From: Bretschneidera sinensis
Taxonomy: Eukaryota; Streptophyta; Magnoliopsida; Brassicales; Akaniaceae
Direction: 5' to 3'
Assembly: GCA_023935145.1 (NCBI GenBank)
Contig: CM043705.1
Location: forward strand, 53,018,084-53,082,083
DNA: 64,000 nt
This document shows, piece after piece, positions 35,101 to 46,770 of the stretch. The position numbers and the translations under genes were made by a program. The notes beneath the pieces are model-generated. The model did not search any database and was not told the origin of the DNA. It worked only from the letters and a program-made list of their open reading frames with translations. Within the stretch, counting starts at the first letter, position 1, and each line of letters starts with the position of its first letter.

Positions 35101-38100
35101 AGACCTTGGGTCCTTAGATTTGCAGCTACTAATCATTTGTCAGGTATCACTGATGTTTTCTCTAGTTTTTATTACTCTTCGTCTGTGCCAGATGTTACTT
35201 TTACAGATGGATTTAAAACCATTGTTAGTGGCATTGGCACTGTGCGCCTTAGTTCTTTTGTCTTTATCATCTGTCTTTTATGCTCCATTTTCTCCGTATA
35301 ATTTGATAGCTGTTAGTCACAAAACGCCTTAACTGTTATGTTACCTTTCTTCCTGATTCCGTGTGTTGTTTCCTTCCCGAATTAATAATCGTGTGTCTAG
35401 TCCTTTTATGTTAGTACATTCAGATATTTGGGTCCAGGTCATATGACTTTCAAACTTGGATTTCGGTATTTCATTACCTTTGTGGATGATTATTCTAGGC
35501 TTACCTGGCTTTATTTAATAAAAGACTGTTCTGAGTTGTTTTATGTTTTTTGTGCTGAGATAAAAACCCAATTTGACTTATTTGTTAAGATTCTCCGTAG
35601 TGACAATGCTCAAGAATATTTTTATGAGCTTTTTACAACTTTTATGACTAAGTTTGACATTATTCATCAGTCATCTTCCTTTCATACAACTCAACAAAAT
35701 GGGGTTGCGGAGTGAAAAAATCGTCATCTTATGAATACTACTCGTATTCTCTTATTTCATATGCATGTCTCCAAATTGTTTTGGAGTGAGGCCGTTATGA
35801 CTGCATGTTACTTAATCAACCGTATGCCATCCTTTGTTCTTGATGGTCAACCCCCCACTCCGTGCTCTTTCTTAGAGATGTTACCTTCCACTTACCTCTT
35901 CGTGTTTTTGGATCTGTTTGTTTTGTTCATTAGATTCGTCAAGGAGTAGACAAACTTGATCCTCGTTCTATAAAGTTTATTTTTTTAGGCTATTCTCGTT
36001 CACAAAAAAGGTTATCGGTGTTATAGTCCCTCATTACACAAGTACTTTGTTTGTGCCTATGTTACGTTCTTTGTGCCTACTTTGTATTACTCCAAGTCTC
36101 ATTCTATTTCAGATCTGACTGATTCATTTCTTTCCATTACATGTTCCCATACCCCTTACGCAATCAGATCCTCCTCCATTAGTCTTTTTGTTGTCTGCTC
36201 CTCCGTTGCAAGTTTACTCCCGTCATCTGAAACCTTCTCCCTCTGCTGCTTCACTAGTTGCTCCATTGTTGACAGATCTCGATCCTCCTTCATCATCGGA
36301 GGATGATCATCCTATTGCTCTTCGTAAAGGTAAACGTTAATGTATTGCTCATTGTTAATTTTGTGTCTTATGATCATTTATCTCTTTCATATGCTTTGTT
36401 TGTTGCTTTGATCTCTTCTATTTCTATTCCTAAGTCTGTTACAAAAGTTTTGTCTCATTTTGGGTGGAAAACAACTATGGATGAAGAGATAGATGCCTTG
36501 AATACTAATAATACATGAGACTTGGTTCCTGAGATATCTGTTGTTAATTTTGTGTCTTATGATCATTTATCTCCTTGATATGCTTTGTTTGTTGCTTCGA
36601 TCTCTTCTATCTCTATTCCTAAGTCTGTTACAAAAGTTTTGTCTCATTTTGGGTGGAAAGCAACTATGGATGAAGAGATAAATGCCTTGTATACTAATAA
36701 TACATGGGACTTGGTTCCTTAGAAATTTGTTGTTGGTTGTTGTTGTGTCTATATTGTAAGGGTTCATCCTGATAGTACTATTGACCAACTAAAAGCTCTC
36801 TTAGTAGCAAAAGGTATATGGTATTGACTATATTGAGACATTCTCTCTAGTGGCTAAGATTACATTTGTTCATGTGTTTATCTTTATAGCAACCACTTTT
36901 CATTGGTCCATACATCAGTTGGATGTGAAAAATGCGTTTCTAAATGATAATTTGTCAGAAGAAGTATACATGGAGTAACTACCCGAATTTGTTGCTCAGG
37001 AGGAGTCTCGCTTAGTATGTCGATTAAAAAAGTCTTTATATGGATTGAAACAATTTCCTCATGCGTGGTTTGGTCTGTTCAACGAAGTAGTGATTAATTT
37101 TGATTGTATATGTGGATGATATTGTGATCACTGGAGATAACAAAGAATGAATTCTAGTATTGAAACAATTCTTGAGTACTAAATTTCAAACAAAAGATTT
37201 AGGACAATTGAGATACTTCTTAGGTATCAAGGTTGCTAGATCTTTTCATAGTGTTTCTTTATCTCAACACAAATATGTTCTTGATTTGTTGATTGATATT
37301 GGAATGTTAGGATGTAAGCTTATAAATAGTCCTATGGATCCTAATACAAAACTTGCAGTTGATCAAGTTGATTTATTATTTGATCCAGGGTAATATAGGC
37401 GTTTGGTTGGAAAATTGAATTATTTGACTGTAACTAGGCTTGATATTTCATTTGCAACAAGTGTGGTTAGTCATTTTCTCGGTACTCCACGAACTAGTCA
37501 TTGGGATGCTGTTTTTCAAATTTTAAGATATCTTAAGAGTGCTTTGGTCATTGTTTATTTTATTAAAATCATGGTCATACTCAAATTGAAGGTTATACTG
37601 ATGCATATTGGGTCGACTCTCCATTTGATAGAAGGTTTACTATTTGATATTGTGTATTTGTTGGAGGTAATTTAGAATCATGGAAGAGTAAGAATCAAAC
37701 TGTGGTTGTTAGATCAAGCGTTGAGTCCGAATATAGAGTAATGACGCATACTGCCTCTAAGATGGTTTGGCTAAAGAAGTTCTTACGTAACTTGGGATTA
37801 ATCAATCAAGTCTTATGAGCTTGGTGTGTGACAATCAAGCAGCTATTCATATTGCAAATAATCCAGTATTTCATAGGAGAACTAAACATATTGAAGTTGA
37901 TTGTCATGTGGTTCGAGAAAAGTTCTACAAAATGTGATCAGTACTAGACATGTGAAGTCGACAAACCAGTTAGTAGATTTAGTTACTAAACCATTGGATG
38001 GTTATCGAGTTAGATTTATTTGTAACAAGTTAGGTGCATATGATATCTATGCTCCAACTTGAGGGGGAGTGTTGAGAGTCTTATTAGGATTCTTAATGTC

Positions 38101-40520
38101 TGTCCTAGTAGGCTTAGATCATATTTATCTTATCTAATCATTGTGTCCTAGTCATATTAGACTTAGTATTCATAAGTCTATATATTGAGTCAATTGTATT
38201 CTTTTCATTCAATCAATAAGACAAATAATTTCTTTTCAATTCTTATTTTCAACAATTGGTTATTTAATCGTTATACTAGGGGTTTGCTTTAGGTCTCAGA
38301 ACTCATATATATAAACTCTTCAAGCTCTTGATTATTTTCATTCCTTCAGGCCAAACAGAAAAAGAAAATGACAAATGTATGATCCATTCAACATTTCGTT
38401 TGCATTTTGAATTTATGATATATTTTTGCTGTGAAGTCCTGGACAAAATGCTTGAAAGGATGGAAGCTTATGACATCTTATGTATCTCATACGATGCAGA
38501 TATATTTTCCGGTGTCATCCAAGGTCAAAGGATGGAAGATTTCATCTAGTATCAGTGAATGACATCGAATTCAATCCACTGTATGTGTACCTCATTCAGC
38601 AACTTACTCTCATTGATTATCGAGACTCAAATTTATATTGTGGTATTGATAGTGTCTCTGGTGCTTTTGTAACTGGTGATAATGAGGGATATGCTATTGC
38701 ATGGGATGCTCAAAGTAGAAGAAGACTGTTTGAGGTATTATTTATCCTGTTTTAATAAGACTTTCATATGCTTGTATTTGTGGTGGATGTTGTTTATGTT
38801 TCCTCAATCAACTGAAACAATGTCTGTAACTTTGGGGTAATATGCTATTGGACTGGTATTTTTTTAACAGAAACTCAGGCAATCAGATTAAATCATTAGG
38901 AGACCCACACTAAGCTAGAATTTAGATCTCAAGTGTTTACTGCAATTGGACAATGAACCAACAAAAGTTGCCAACATTATACACCGTCTTTGTTTCATAT
39001 ATATGTTTTTTATGGAGGTATTTTAGTCTTGTGGTGCTTTTAGTTTAACTGGAAGCAGCTGTGTGTTCATTGCACTGTTCTTTCATCTTGTTTCTCTGAT
39101 TCCAAATGATGGGCTTATTTGAGTTTCAAAAAACTTTCATGTTAGTTTCTAAAGCTTAACAGCAACACATCTGAGAACTTGGACATTATACTGTGATAAA
39201 TAAAAGAAGAATCCTCTCTTCTTCCTTCCTGTGTACTTGACATTTAGGAAAATCTAGACATGCTTGTTTTTACCTATTCATAAATTAGCACACCTAGGTG
39301 ACTTGTCAATGATTTCTTCCTTTGATTATAAGAGAATAGTTTTTTGATGATTTGATTATAAGAGATTAGTAGATAACGAAAGAATCATCTTTTCTTGTAT
39401 TTTCTAACTTCTCTTGCTTTCAGTTGCCTAGATACCCAAATAGTGTTGCATCCTTATCTTACAACCAAGGGGGACATATTTTGGCTGTTGCATCAAGCTA
39501 CAGTTACCAAGAAGCTACTGAAATGTTAGTTGTCTTGTATTATTTTTGTCCTTTCTTTCCAGTTCATTATAATTTGGTCAGTGTGAAAAGTTGGTATCTA
39601 CAAATTATCTTTCTAATATTTTTGGTGGTTGTATTTTCCGTTGCTTGAAATGGTATATTCTTGGGTTGGGTGTTACCCTATAAAGTTGTAGCATCCTCAA
39701 TAAATCATTATGCACAGAAGAAAATATTAAATTAGAGAGGATTATACAAGTAATGTGTGAGTAAGACTGTACGAGAAGAGTGGAAGAACTGTGACGAATC
39801 CAAAAGAGATGCAAAGTAGTGTGTGCGAATGCCAAAATGATCAAAGAAGTGCGTGGAAACATCTGATGTGATGAAGCATGAATATTTTTGTTCGCAAATT
39901 GCAATACTCTATTTATCTTCTACTTTATTTTCTGTTACCTGTTGGTGCAGGGCAGGTGCATGTGCTGCCATTCCGCATTCTGCATTCTGTTTTAAGGCAT
40001 TTGGTGTTGTGCAGTTGAACATGCCTTTTCCCAACCATGCAATACTTACAATATTACGCCACAGTTCCCTGTCTGTTAAATCCAATTTTTTGAAGAAAGC
40101 AGCGATTCTAGCTTTAATTGCTTCTTTAACTAATATATTTGGTCTTTGTCTGCTTTTTTGAGAATTTCAACTGCCATGTTAATTGCATCTTCTCTTTGAC
40201 GCTTTCATTTATTCTTTTCTACTTATCTAGACTTCTTCATCTCTTCTACACTTATTTGTGGCTTATCTGACCCTTAGGTGGTCCAATACTATGTTCCATT
40301 AATCTTTAGTGAGCTTCACTTTCATGTTGCATGGCTGAATGATTTGATCAAAAGGTTGCATCTAGAGAAGCATGAATATGAAAACAAAGCAGTTGTGCTC
40401 CAGTAAAGGTTTATTAATTTTTTTTACATGCACTTTGCCTGTGACAGAGAAGAGCCTCCTCAAATATTCATACATAAAATGGATCGATCAGTTTTTGCTG
40501 GAAGTTCAAGTAGGAAGTGA
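29107..40520 (+). CDS. BUB3.3: Mitotic checkpoint protein BUB3.3 (WD40 repeat)
   Basis: Nine exons: 29107-29211, 29349-29479, 30946-31028, 31910-32161, 32484-32556, 38500-38580, 38653-38734, 39424-39524 and 40448-40520. All phases agree and give 981 nt (326 aa plus stop), the normal length for the family. The product is one WD40 propeller: [101 protein letters not shown] and [23 protein letters not shown]3 proteins recruit checkpoint kinases to unattached kinetochores; plant BUB3.3 is a diverged, kinetochore-linked member. I chose the ATG at 29107 because [12 protein letters not shown] aligns with the family start. Intron 5 is 5.9 kb because of two copia insertions, but its splice sites are intact. 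It lies between MinE1 and eIF5A. Confidence 0.94.
32665..33650 (+). mobile_element. Remnant of a Ty1/copia element (LTR plus leader) in BUB3.3 intron 5
   Basis: TGATGAGATATTTCCTAATT at 32665 starts an LTR-like segment ending near CTCA (32873). A primer-site-like TGGTATCCGAGC (one mismatch to the usual TGGTATCAGAGC) follows at 32877. A degenerate gag leader comes next, with ACTATGGCGTTACCAAATTC near 33163. No second LTR or pol was found, so this is a truncated copy. Confidence 0.65.
32931..32957. repeat. (TA)n(CA)n microsatellite
   Basis: A short run of TA followed by CA dinucleotides in the copia remnant, probably length-variable. Confidence 0.85.
34271..34444 (+). repeat. 5' LTR of the intron-5 copia
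   Basis: Matches 38070-38254 apart from an 11-bp gap near its start and scattered substitutions. It contains the promoter-like stretch TTCATTCAATCAATAAGACA. Confidence 0.93.
34678..35335 (+). pseudogene. gag and protease region of the intron-5 copia, degenerate
   Basis: Begins [20 protein letters not shown] at 34678. A zinc-knuckle remnant CHRYGHT is followed by an in-frame TGA and CWHL. Downstream, [18 protein letters not shown] retains the outline of the protease entry region (the usual catalytic D-S-G is not preserved: RFAATNH stands in its place). The frame closes at about 35301. Confidence 0.7.
35428..38040 (+). pseudogene. pol of the intron-5 copia (integrase, RT, RNase H), broken
   Basis: The integrase core is visible as [31 protein letters not shown] and TTQQNGVAE, followed directly by a TGA at 35713 (fits CGA to TGA). 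The RT pieces include [20 protein letters not shown] near 36915, the catalytic [10 protein letters not shown] at 37109-37138, and [20 protein letters not shown]. RNase H runs from about 37600 to 38040, with the [12 protein letters not shown] end near 37985. Several stops and frame changes separate the parts, and an in-frame duplication lies at 36352-36729. Confidence 0.88.
36352..36729 (+). repeat. In-frame tandem duplication of 189 bp inside the copia pol
   Basis: Copy one is 36352-36540 and copy two 36541-36729. Both start TTGTTAATTTTGTGTCTTAT and run through TTTTGTCTCATTTTGGGTGG to CTTGGTTCCT. The unit is exactly 63 codons. The copies differ at about ten positions, so the duplication is not recent. 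Confidence 0.9.
38061..38069 (+). other. Polypurine tract of the intron-5 copia
   Basis: GAGGGGGAG immediately before the TGTTGAGAG start of the 3' LTR; the site of plus-strand priming. Confidence 0.85.
38070..38254 (+). repeat. 3' LTR of the intron-5 copia
   Basis: Begins TGTTGAGAGTCTTATTAGGA and ends TTCTTATTTTCAACA, followed by the duplication ATTGG. Confidence 0.94.
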
Positions 40521-41596
40521 GACCGAGTGCGCTTTGGAAAGAAGGTAATAACCCACATCTAAACAATATGAATACTTTTTCTCATTCTTAAGATCCTCAA
40601 TGCTAGCTTTCTTTATTTCATCAAGACATGACTGAGTCAGTTTTTGGTTGATTATGTTAAGAGTATTATTGAAAAGACTCAAAATGTTTCATCTCCTAAT
40701 CTTCTCTGACTCAAAAGGAAAAAAGAAAAGTGCTTTAGTTAGTTGCTGGCTACATTTATTTACATTACCCCTTTGTTTATTTGAATGTCCAGATGAACCG
40801 AATCAGCTTTCTGATATCTTCTGAATGTTAACCTTTGGAGTCAAATAACTATCTTTAGCTGCTGCCTATTTCGAATGGCAATTTGAAGAGTTTGTTGATG
40901 GCATCTTTTATGGAAAGCAAGATAGCTGTCTTTTTAGGGATGAAGATGTTATATTTACTGATAGAGATGGATGAACAAATAGCCAGCCACAAAGCCATAG
41001 ATTCTAAGATTGTTGTACCTGTTGTAGAATGTCTTTTCTTTTTCTTTTTCTTTTTCTTTTTGCTGGGTCACATCACGTTTTAACCACGGCCTCTGGGTAG
41101 TTGAGGGTTATGCTGTGCGGCTCTAACCTCAGACCAAGAACTTCCCCCACACAAAGTGAGGGACTTAGGGTAGATGACACATTTTGGCCAAGAGGCAGGG
41201 TCTTGTTTATATAACATTAATTGTAACTGTGACAGATACCACTTATAATGCATTTTGTTATTCAGCTTCAACTCATAAGTTTCTTCCCCTTTCCCCCCAA
41301 GCCCCACCCTGCTTTGATTGTTTTTGCGACTCAAATTTGCTCACTTTTTTTCGTTTGGCAGTAGCAGTACTGCTTAGAGTATGAAACGAATGTGGTTAGT
41401 GGATGGCAATCAGGTCATTTGATATATTTTTCATATGATATAAAATATATTTATATTCGGATTTTTTTAGTGAATTTATATGTGGATTTATATTTAGATT
41501 TTAGATGATAGATATTCGTAAGACTCGACAAGTTTGAATGCATTATTTTATTGCTAAGTCATGCTCGAACTCAAAAGTTAAACTCGAATTTCCATA
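40521..41596. other. BUB3.3 3' flank
   Basis: The 3' UTR of BUB3.3 should lie at the start. There is a TTTTTC pentamer run at 41036-41058, and a less AT-rich stretch at 41085-41180 without recognisable features. The rest is AT-rich DNA up to the copia LTR. No coding sequence is supported. Confidence 0.45.
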
Positions 41597-42458
41597 TGTT
41601 GAAAATCACCTAAGGAATCCCAGAAGGTGACCTTCAAACATCCAAATCCAGAATCAAACCACAAAAGAGAAAATATAAGCAATCGTTATCGAGGATCGGC
41701 AAATATTTACGTTCCCGTGAGCTCCTTCGAGTTCTCTGCACTAAATCAATGGAGTTCTTACAATTACAGCAACACCTCCTCAAGAACCCTCAGTTCTTGA
41801 TGAATGAAAGAAGAGAAAAGAAAGAGATAAGAACTAAGTGTTTTCTTAGAATTTTTCTCAAGAAAATTCCAATTACAAAGCTCTTGAACCTTAATCTTGA
41901 ATACTCTCTCTCACTTGAAACACCCCTGAAGATTTGAAGTCTATCTCTCTCAACACCAGCCATTCTTGGAATGAGACATCTTCTTGTGTTTCTTCTCTCT
42001 TGACACTTGACACTTGTGACTTTGCACTCTTATGTCTTGCTTGTTGTGTTGTTATTGCTCTTAGATGATCCTTTATGTAGAGCAATAACTTCTTTAACCA
42101 ATTTTGAAGTCAATCTCAACCCTTTGATCTTGAGAACCAAACAATCATGGCCCTCCAAGTGGTCTAAATGATCTTGTGCGTTTTAATCAAGTCCCACACA
42201 CCAGCTGAACAAAGCTGAAAATTGGTGTCAGGTGTGCCTGGCGTTGCGGTTCAGAACAAGGCAAGCCGCGACGCACAACAAGGGAAGAAGCATCCATCTG
42301 CTAGAGGCTGCAGCGCAGCCCAGCCTGTGCCGTGGCGCACACCTGGAGGAGAAACTCCTCCTTGCTGGAGGCCGCTGCGCACAAAGCCTGTGCCGCAGCT
42401 CAAAGACTGCTGAAGCTTCAATCTTTAATTCCTTTAATTTTTAGACAAATTCCCAATA
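41597..42458 (-). repeat. 3' LTR of the BUB3.3-eIF5A copia (left copy)
   Basis: 862 bp, similar throughout to the right LTR. It contains an unusually GC-rich island (about 42236-42415) with repeated GCGCACA and GGAGGC words in otherwise AT-rich DNA. Confidence 0.9.
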
Positions 42459-42599
42459 AACTTTATCTTTGTCTAAGCAATTAAACCCGAGTCCATTGTG
42501 TAGAGAACTCATGATCCAAACTCAACATGAGTCACTAAATCATCAGACTCTAATCCTAAGAAGTTTAAGGCAATGATTGAACTTGCTTAGAGGTAGAAC

Positions 42600-45500
42600 T
42601 TCAGTACCTAAATCTGCAGGATTTTCTTCCGTTGCCACTTTGTCCACATGAATGCATCATTCCGTAACATTTTCCCGAATGCAATGATACCGAACATCCA
42701 TATGCTTTGTCCTCTCATGGAACACCGAATTCTTACACAAATGCAACACACTTTGGTTGTCCGAATACATCACCACCTGCTCTTTTAGGACCTTCAACTC
42801 TTCCAACAACCCTTTACACCACATAGCCTCCTTAATCATTTCCGTTGCTGCTATGTACTCTGCCTCGGTTGTTGAGAGTGCTACCACCGGCTGCAACTGA
42901 GCCTTTCAACTTATACAACATTCGTTTAAGTTAAAGAAGTTTGAGGTAATCGATTTTCTCTTATCCCGGTCTGCTCTATAGTCCGAATCAGCATAACCTT
43001 CTAACCAGATGGACTTACCCCTCTTCTAGTATACAAGCTCCACATCTAAGCTTCCCTTCAAATACCTCAACAACCACTTCATCCCAAGCCAATGCTCCTT
43101 CCGAGATTACTCATAAACTTGCTGAGAACACTAATGACATGAGCAATGTCTGGTCTAGTGCTTATCATCATGAACATGACTGATCTAACCGCACTAGAGT
43201 AAGGGACCTTTTCCATTTCCTTCTTCTCCTCATCCAATCTCGGACATTGATCGCTGAAGAACTTGAAATGACCAGCAAGGGGAATCTTTACTGGTTTACT
43301 ATATTCCGTAGAAAACTTAGATATCATCTTTTTTATGTAGGAAGACTGAGAAACCTTCAACTTGTTTCTCTCTCTTTCCCGGATTATGCTCATCCCAATG
43401 ATCTTTTGTGCATGACCAAGATCTTCATCTTAAACTCCGAACTGAGTTGAAACTTCAACCTTTCTATCATCTCCTTACTGTTACCAACCAACAACATATC
43501 ATCAACATAGATGAGGATAATCACAATTTGCTCCACCTTGTGACCTTTGTAGTACAAGCACGAATCATAGTAGCTCCTCATGAAACTCAAGCTAGTTACA
43601 AAGGAATCGAACTTCTTATTCCATTGCCGAGGTGATTGCTTTAGGCCATAGAGAGATTTTTTCAGTTGATTTTTTCAGTTGGCACACCAAATCTCCCTGC
43701 TTTCCTTCCTCATAGCCTTCGGATTGCCTCATGTAGATGGTCTCATCAAGCTCTCCATGTAAGAATGCTGTCTTCACATCCATTTACTTGATCTCTCAAT
43801 TAAATTGGACCACCATCTCTAACACTATCCTTATCGTCTTGTAGTTCACAACCGATGAGAAAATTTCTGTGAAATCTATGCCTTCTCTTTGTGTAAACCT
43901 CTTCTCCACCAGCTTAGCTTTATACCGGACTTTATCCCCTGGAGTATTCCCTTCTTTGATCTTGTAAATCCACTTACAATCCACAACTCTCTGTTTTTCT
44001 GGTTTGGACACCAATTCCCAAGAGTTGTTCTTCCTCAAAGAATGCATTTCTTCCTCCATAGCTAACTTCCATCTTGACGAATCCTTACATGCCATTGCAT
44101 CAATGTAAGTTTTCCCTCATTCTGAATAAAGAGCTGCTACATTAGCATCCGCAAAACCATATCTCAAAGGTGGTCTGACCAGTCTCTTTTCCCGGTCCCT
44201 TGTGAGTTGATAATCATTCTGATTTGCTGCATCATCTCTTTTTAGTTAAGCCTCTTCTTGAGTGTCTTGAGCTTGACCTTCATCAATGGGCTCTACTAGG
44301 TCCGAACCCTCTTGCCTTCCGTGCTTTACCTGAACTGAATTTTCTTTGACGCTATGTTCCACAAATACCGGGTTGGTTTGCTCACTATCCCCTGCAGGGT
44401 TAGTTTTATCCAAATAGGGAAATAAATGCTCATTAAAAATGACATCCCTACTTATTATGAGTTTAGTTCCTTTTGGCTCTAAGGACCACAACTTATACCG
44501 CTTAACCCCTTCTTCAGATCCTAGAAACACACACTTTCTAGACCTTGGGCTAAGTTTATCATCATTTTGATATGCAAACGCAGCACATCCAAAAGCTCTA
44601 AGGTTACTTAACTCAGGGGGTTTTCCACTCCACATCTCCTCGGGAATCTTAAGATCCAAAGCTCTAGAGGGTGATCTATTAACCAAATACGCAGCAGTAG
44701 ACACAGCTTCCCCCCAAAAACATTTGGGTATCCCGGAACCAATTAACATACGCCTAACATTTTCCATAAGGGTCCTATTCACCCTCTCAGCAACTCCATT
44801 TTGCTGAGGGGTTTTCACAACCGTTCTATGTCTTTGAATCCCATTTAACTCACAAAATTTGTCAAAATCCTGATTGCAAAATTCTAAGCCAGTATCGGTT
44901 CTTAAAACCTTAACTACTTTACCCGTTTGAGTTTTCAACAACTTTTTCTATACCACAAACTTATTCAAAGCATCTGGTTTTTTTTTAAACAAATATATCC
45001 AAACCTTTCTAGAATAATCATCAATTAAAGAAAGAAAGTAAAGATTACATTCTTGTGTTGGTGTTCTTGCTGGTCCTCAAAGATCTGCATGAATGTAGTC
45101 AAGAATACCCTTTGATTTGTGCACTCTGGTGTTGAAGCTGACTCGATGTTGCTTCCCAAGAACACAACTCTCACAGAAATCAAGTTTCTCTACCTTGTCA
45201 CCATCAAGCAAACCATCTTTGCTGAGAACTTGCAGCCTCTTTTCGCTCATGTGTCCCAAATGATTGTGCCAAAGAACCGCCGTATCCATCTCAGCCATCA
45301 AGCTTGTTGCTTGATCCTTGATGTCTGTGTCTCCAATCATCTCATAGAGACCATCCTTTATTACTGCTTTGATCACTACCAAAGATCCCTTAGTTACCTT
45401 GATCTTTCCTCCCTCTGCTTTGTATGTGTATCCCATGGAATCTAGCTGCCCCAATGAGATCAAATTTCTTCTCAAATCTGGAAGATATCTCACATTCCGC

Positions 45501-45840
45501 AGCAACCTTGTAACTCCATCAAACATCATCAATTGGATGTCTCTTATGCCCCTCACTTGGCAAGAAGCATCGTTCCCCAAGAAAACCTTTCCATCATTGG
45601 TTTTCTTGAAATTCTTGAACCAATCTCGGTGAGGACACACGTGATAAGTGCACCCCGAATCCAAGATCCATTTCTCGCTGCCTTGCCTCTTGCTCACATT
45701 TGAGCACACAACAAGAACATCATCATCTTACTGTTCTCCCTTGGCAATCGAAGCCTCTCCATTGTTGGTATGGCCTCTTCCTTTCTTATCCCTCATCATC
45801 TTTTTGCAATCTCTCTTGAAATGACCCTCTTTATTGCAGT
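42600..45840 (-). pseudogene. pol of the BUB3.3-eIF5A copia, broken by many stops
   Basis: On the minus strand: a zinc knuckle CYYCNKEGHFKRDC near 45845 at the gag end. Then protease WILDSGCTYHVCPHRDWF (45077-45709, catalytic DSG). The GAG-pre-integrase segment LWHNHLGHMSEKRLQVLSKD follows. Then integrase with LRTDTGLEFCNQDF and TPQQNGVAERVNRTLMENVR (44246-44941). Then the RT, with ARWKLAMEEEM-like start SSRWKLAMEEEMHSLRKNNS (43796-44095) and IYVDDMLLVGNS (43390-43590). RNase H has VVALSTTEAEYIAATEMIKE (42657-42896). In-frame stops at several tryptophan, glutamine or similar codons separate the pieces. Confidence 0.9.
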
Positions 45841-45847
45841 AGTAGCA

Positions 45848-46565
45848 TCATTTTCTTCTAAACTTCAGTTTGGAATGTGATCTTCCATGACCTTGACCTC
45901 TACCCTTTGATTTGTCTCGGTAGTTGCCATGAATGTTACTGCCATTCTGAGTTGTTGGCCTTCCTCTAACGAACAGCCTTTCTCCACTTGATCCTTCCCC
46001 CATCTTGACTTTGAAATCATGAGCCCTTATAGCATTAATCACAATTTCTTTGGTTAGTGTATCTCTTCCATATTCAATAACATTAATCAAGCTTTCAAAA
46101 TAATCGGGAAGAGAATTTAACAAAATAACAGCCAATTGTTCATCCGGGAATGTTATACTACAACTAATCAAATCTTGAACTACTTTATTAAACACATCAA
46201 GATTATCTTGCAACTCTTTATTAGGATCCATTTTAAACGCAAAGATACATTTCAGAAGATAAATCTTATTAGGGAGAGTCTTGGTAAGAAATAACTCATC
46301 TAGTTTCTTCCAAATGACAGTTGGATCTTCTGAGTCTTCACACTCTCTTGTCACACTATCCGACATGTATAGAAAGATGGTGTTGTACGTCATCTTCTTC
46401 ATCTCATTCCGTTGGAGCTTCGTGATACTTGCTGGAAAATCGTCATCTTCTCCAATAGCCAAGTCCACATTTTGTTGCATAAGAACTGCCTTGATTTTTC
46501 GCTTCTAAAAGGTAAAGTCTCCATTTCCATCAAACTTCTCAACAATGAAGTTTGAACCTATCTTG
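45848..46565 (-). pseudogene. gag of the BUB3.3-eIF5A copia
   Basis: The frame starts near SNFIVEKFDGNGDFTF at about 46555. An in-frame TAG (46504-46506) lies where tryptophan is usual, and then 210 open codons follow (45848-46480). These include VIWKKLDELFLTKTLPNKIY, FPDEQLAVILLNSLPDYFES and a basic Gly/Arg-rich region GRGQGHGRSHSK before the knuckle. The domain is the UBN2/gag-polypeptide type of copia elements. Confidence 0.85.
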
Positions 46566-46757
46566 CGAAAAAAATCTCAAGATTTATGCAGCACCCACAA
46601 TTGCTTTCCAAACTTCTTCTCTCCAACTTCTAAACCTCAAGAACCAGATCAAATTTTGATCCCAACACCGTTCTTGAACCTCAAGAACCCGATCAGATCT
46701 TGGTCCCAACACCGTTCTTGAATCACCTAAGAAGTTTCCTTTGATTCTTGGAGTCTT

Positions 46758-46769
46758 GCTCTAATACCA
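46758..46769 (-). other. Primer binding site of the BUB3.3-eIF5A copia
   Basis: TGGTATTAGAGC, one base different from the usual TGGTATCAGAGC, one base away from the 5' LTR on the minus strand. Confidence 0.85.
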
Positions 46770-46770
46770 C

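Larger units (their letters stand above)
34271..38254 (+). mobile_element. Compact Ty1/copia element with short LTRs (Ale/Retrofit-like) in BUB3.3 intron 5
   Basis: LTRs of 174 bp (34271-34444) and 185 bp (38070-38254) start TGTTGA and end TTTTCAACA, with the 5-bp duplication ATTGG at 34266-34270 and 38255-38259. A degenerate primer site TGGTTTCATAAC follows the left LTR at 34445, and the polypurine tract GAGGGGGAG directly precedes the right LTR. The coding strand is the same as BUB3.3. Short LTRs and a total of 4 kb fit the Ale/Retrofit group. The left LTR lacks 11 bp present in the right one, and the two differ at about nine other bases. All coding regions are interrupted, so the element is dead. 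Confidence 0.94.

Noticed and set aside
41085..41190. SINE-like or captured exon segment less AT-rich than its surroundings
   Set aside because: No pol III boxes, tail or protein similarity that I can recognise.
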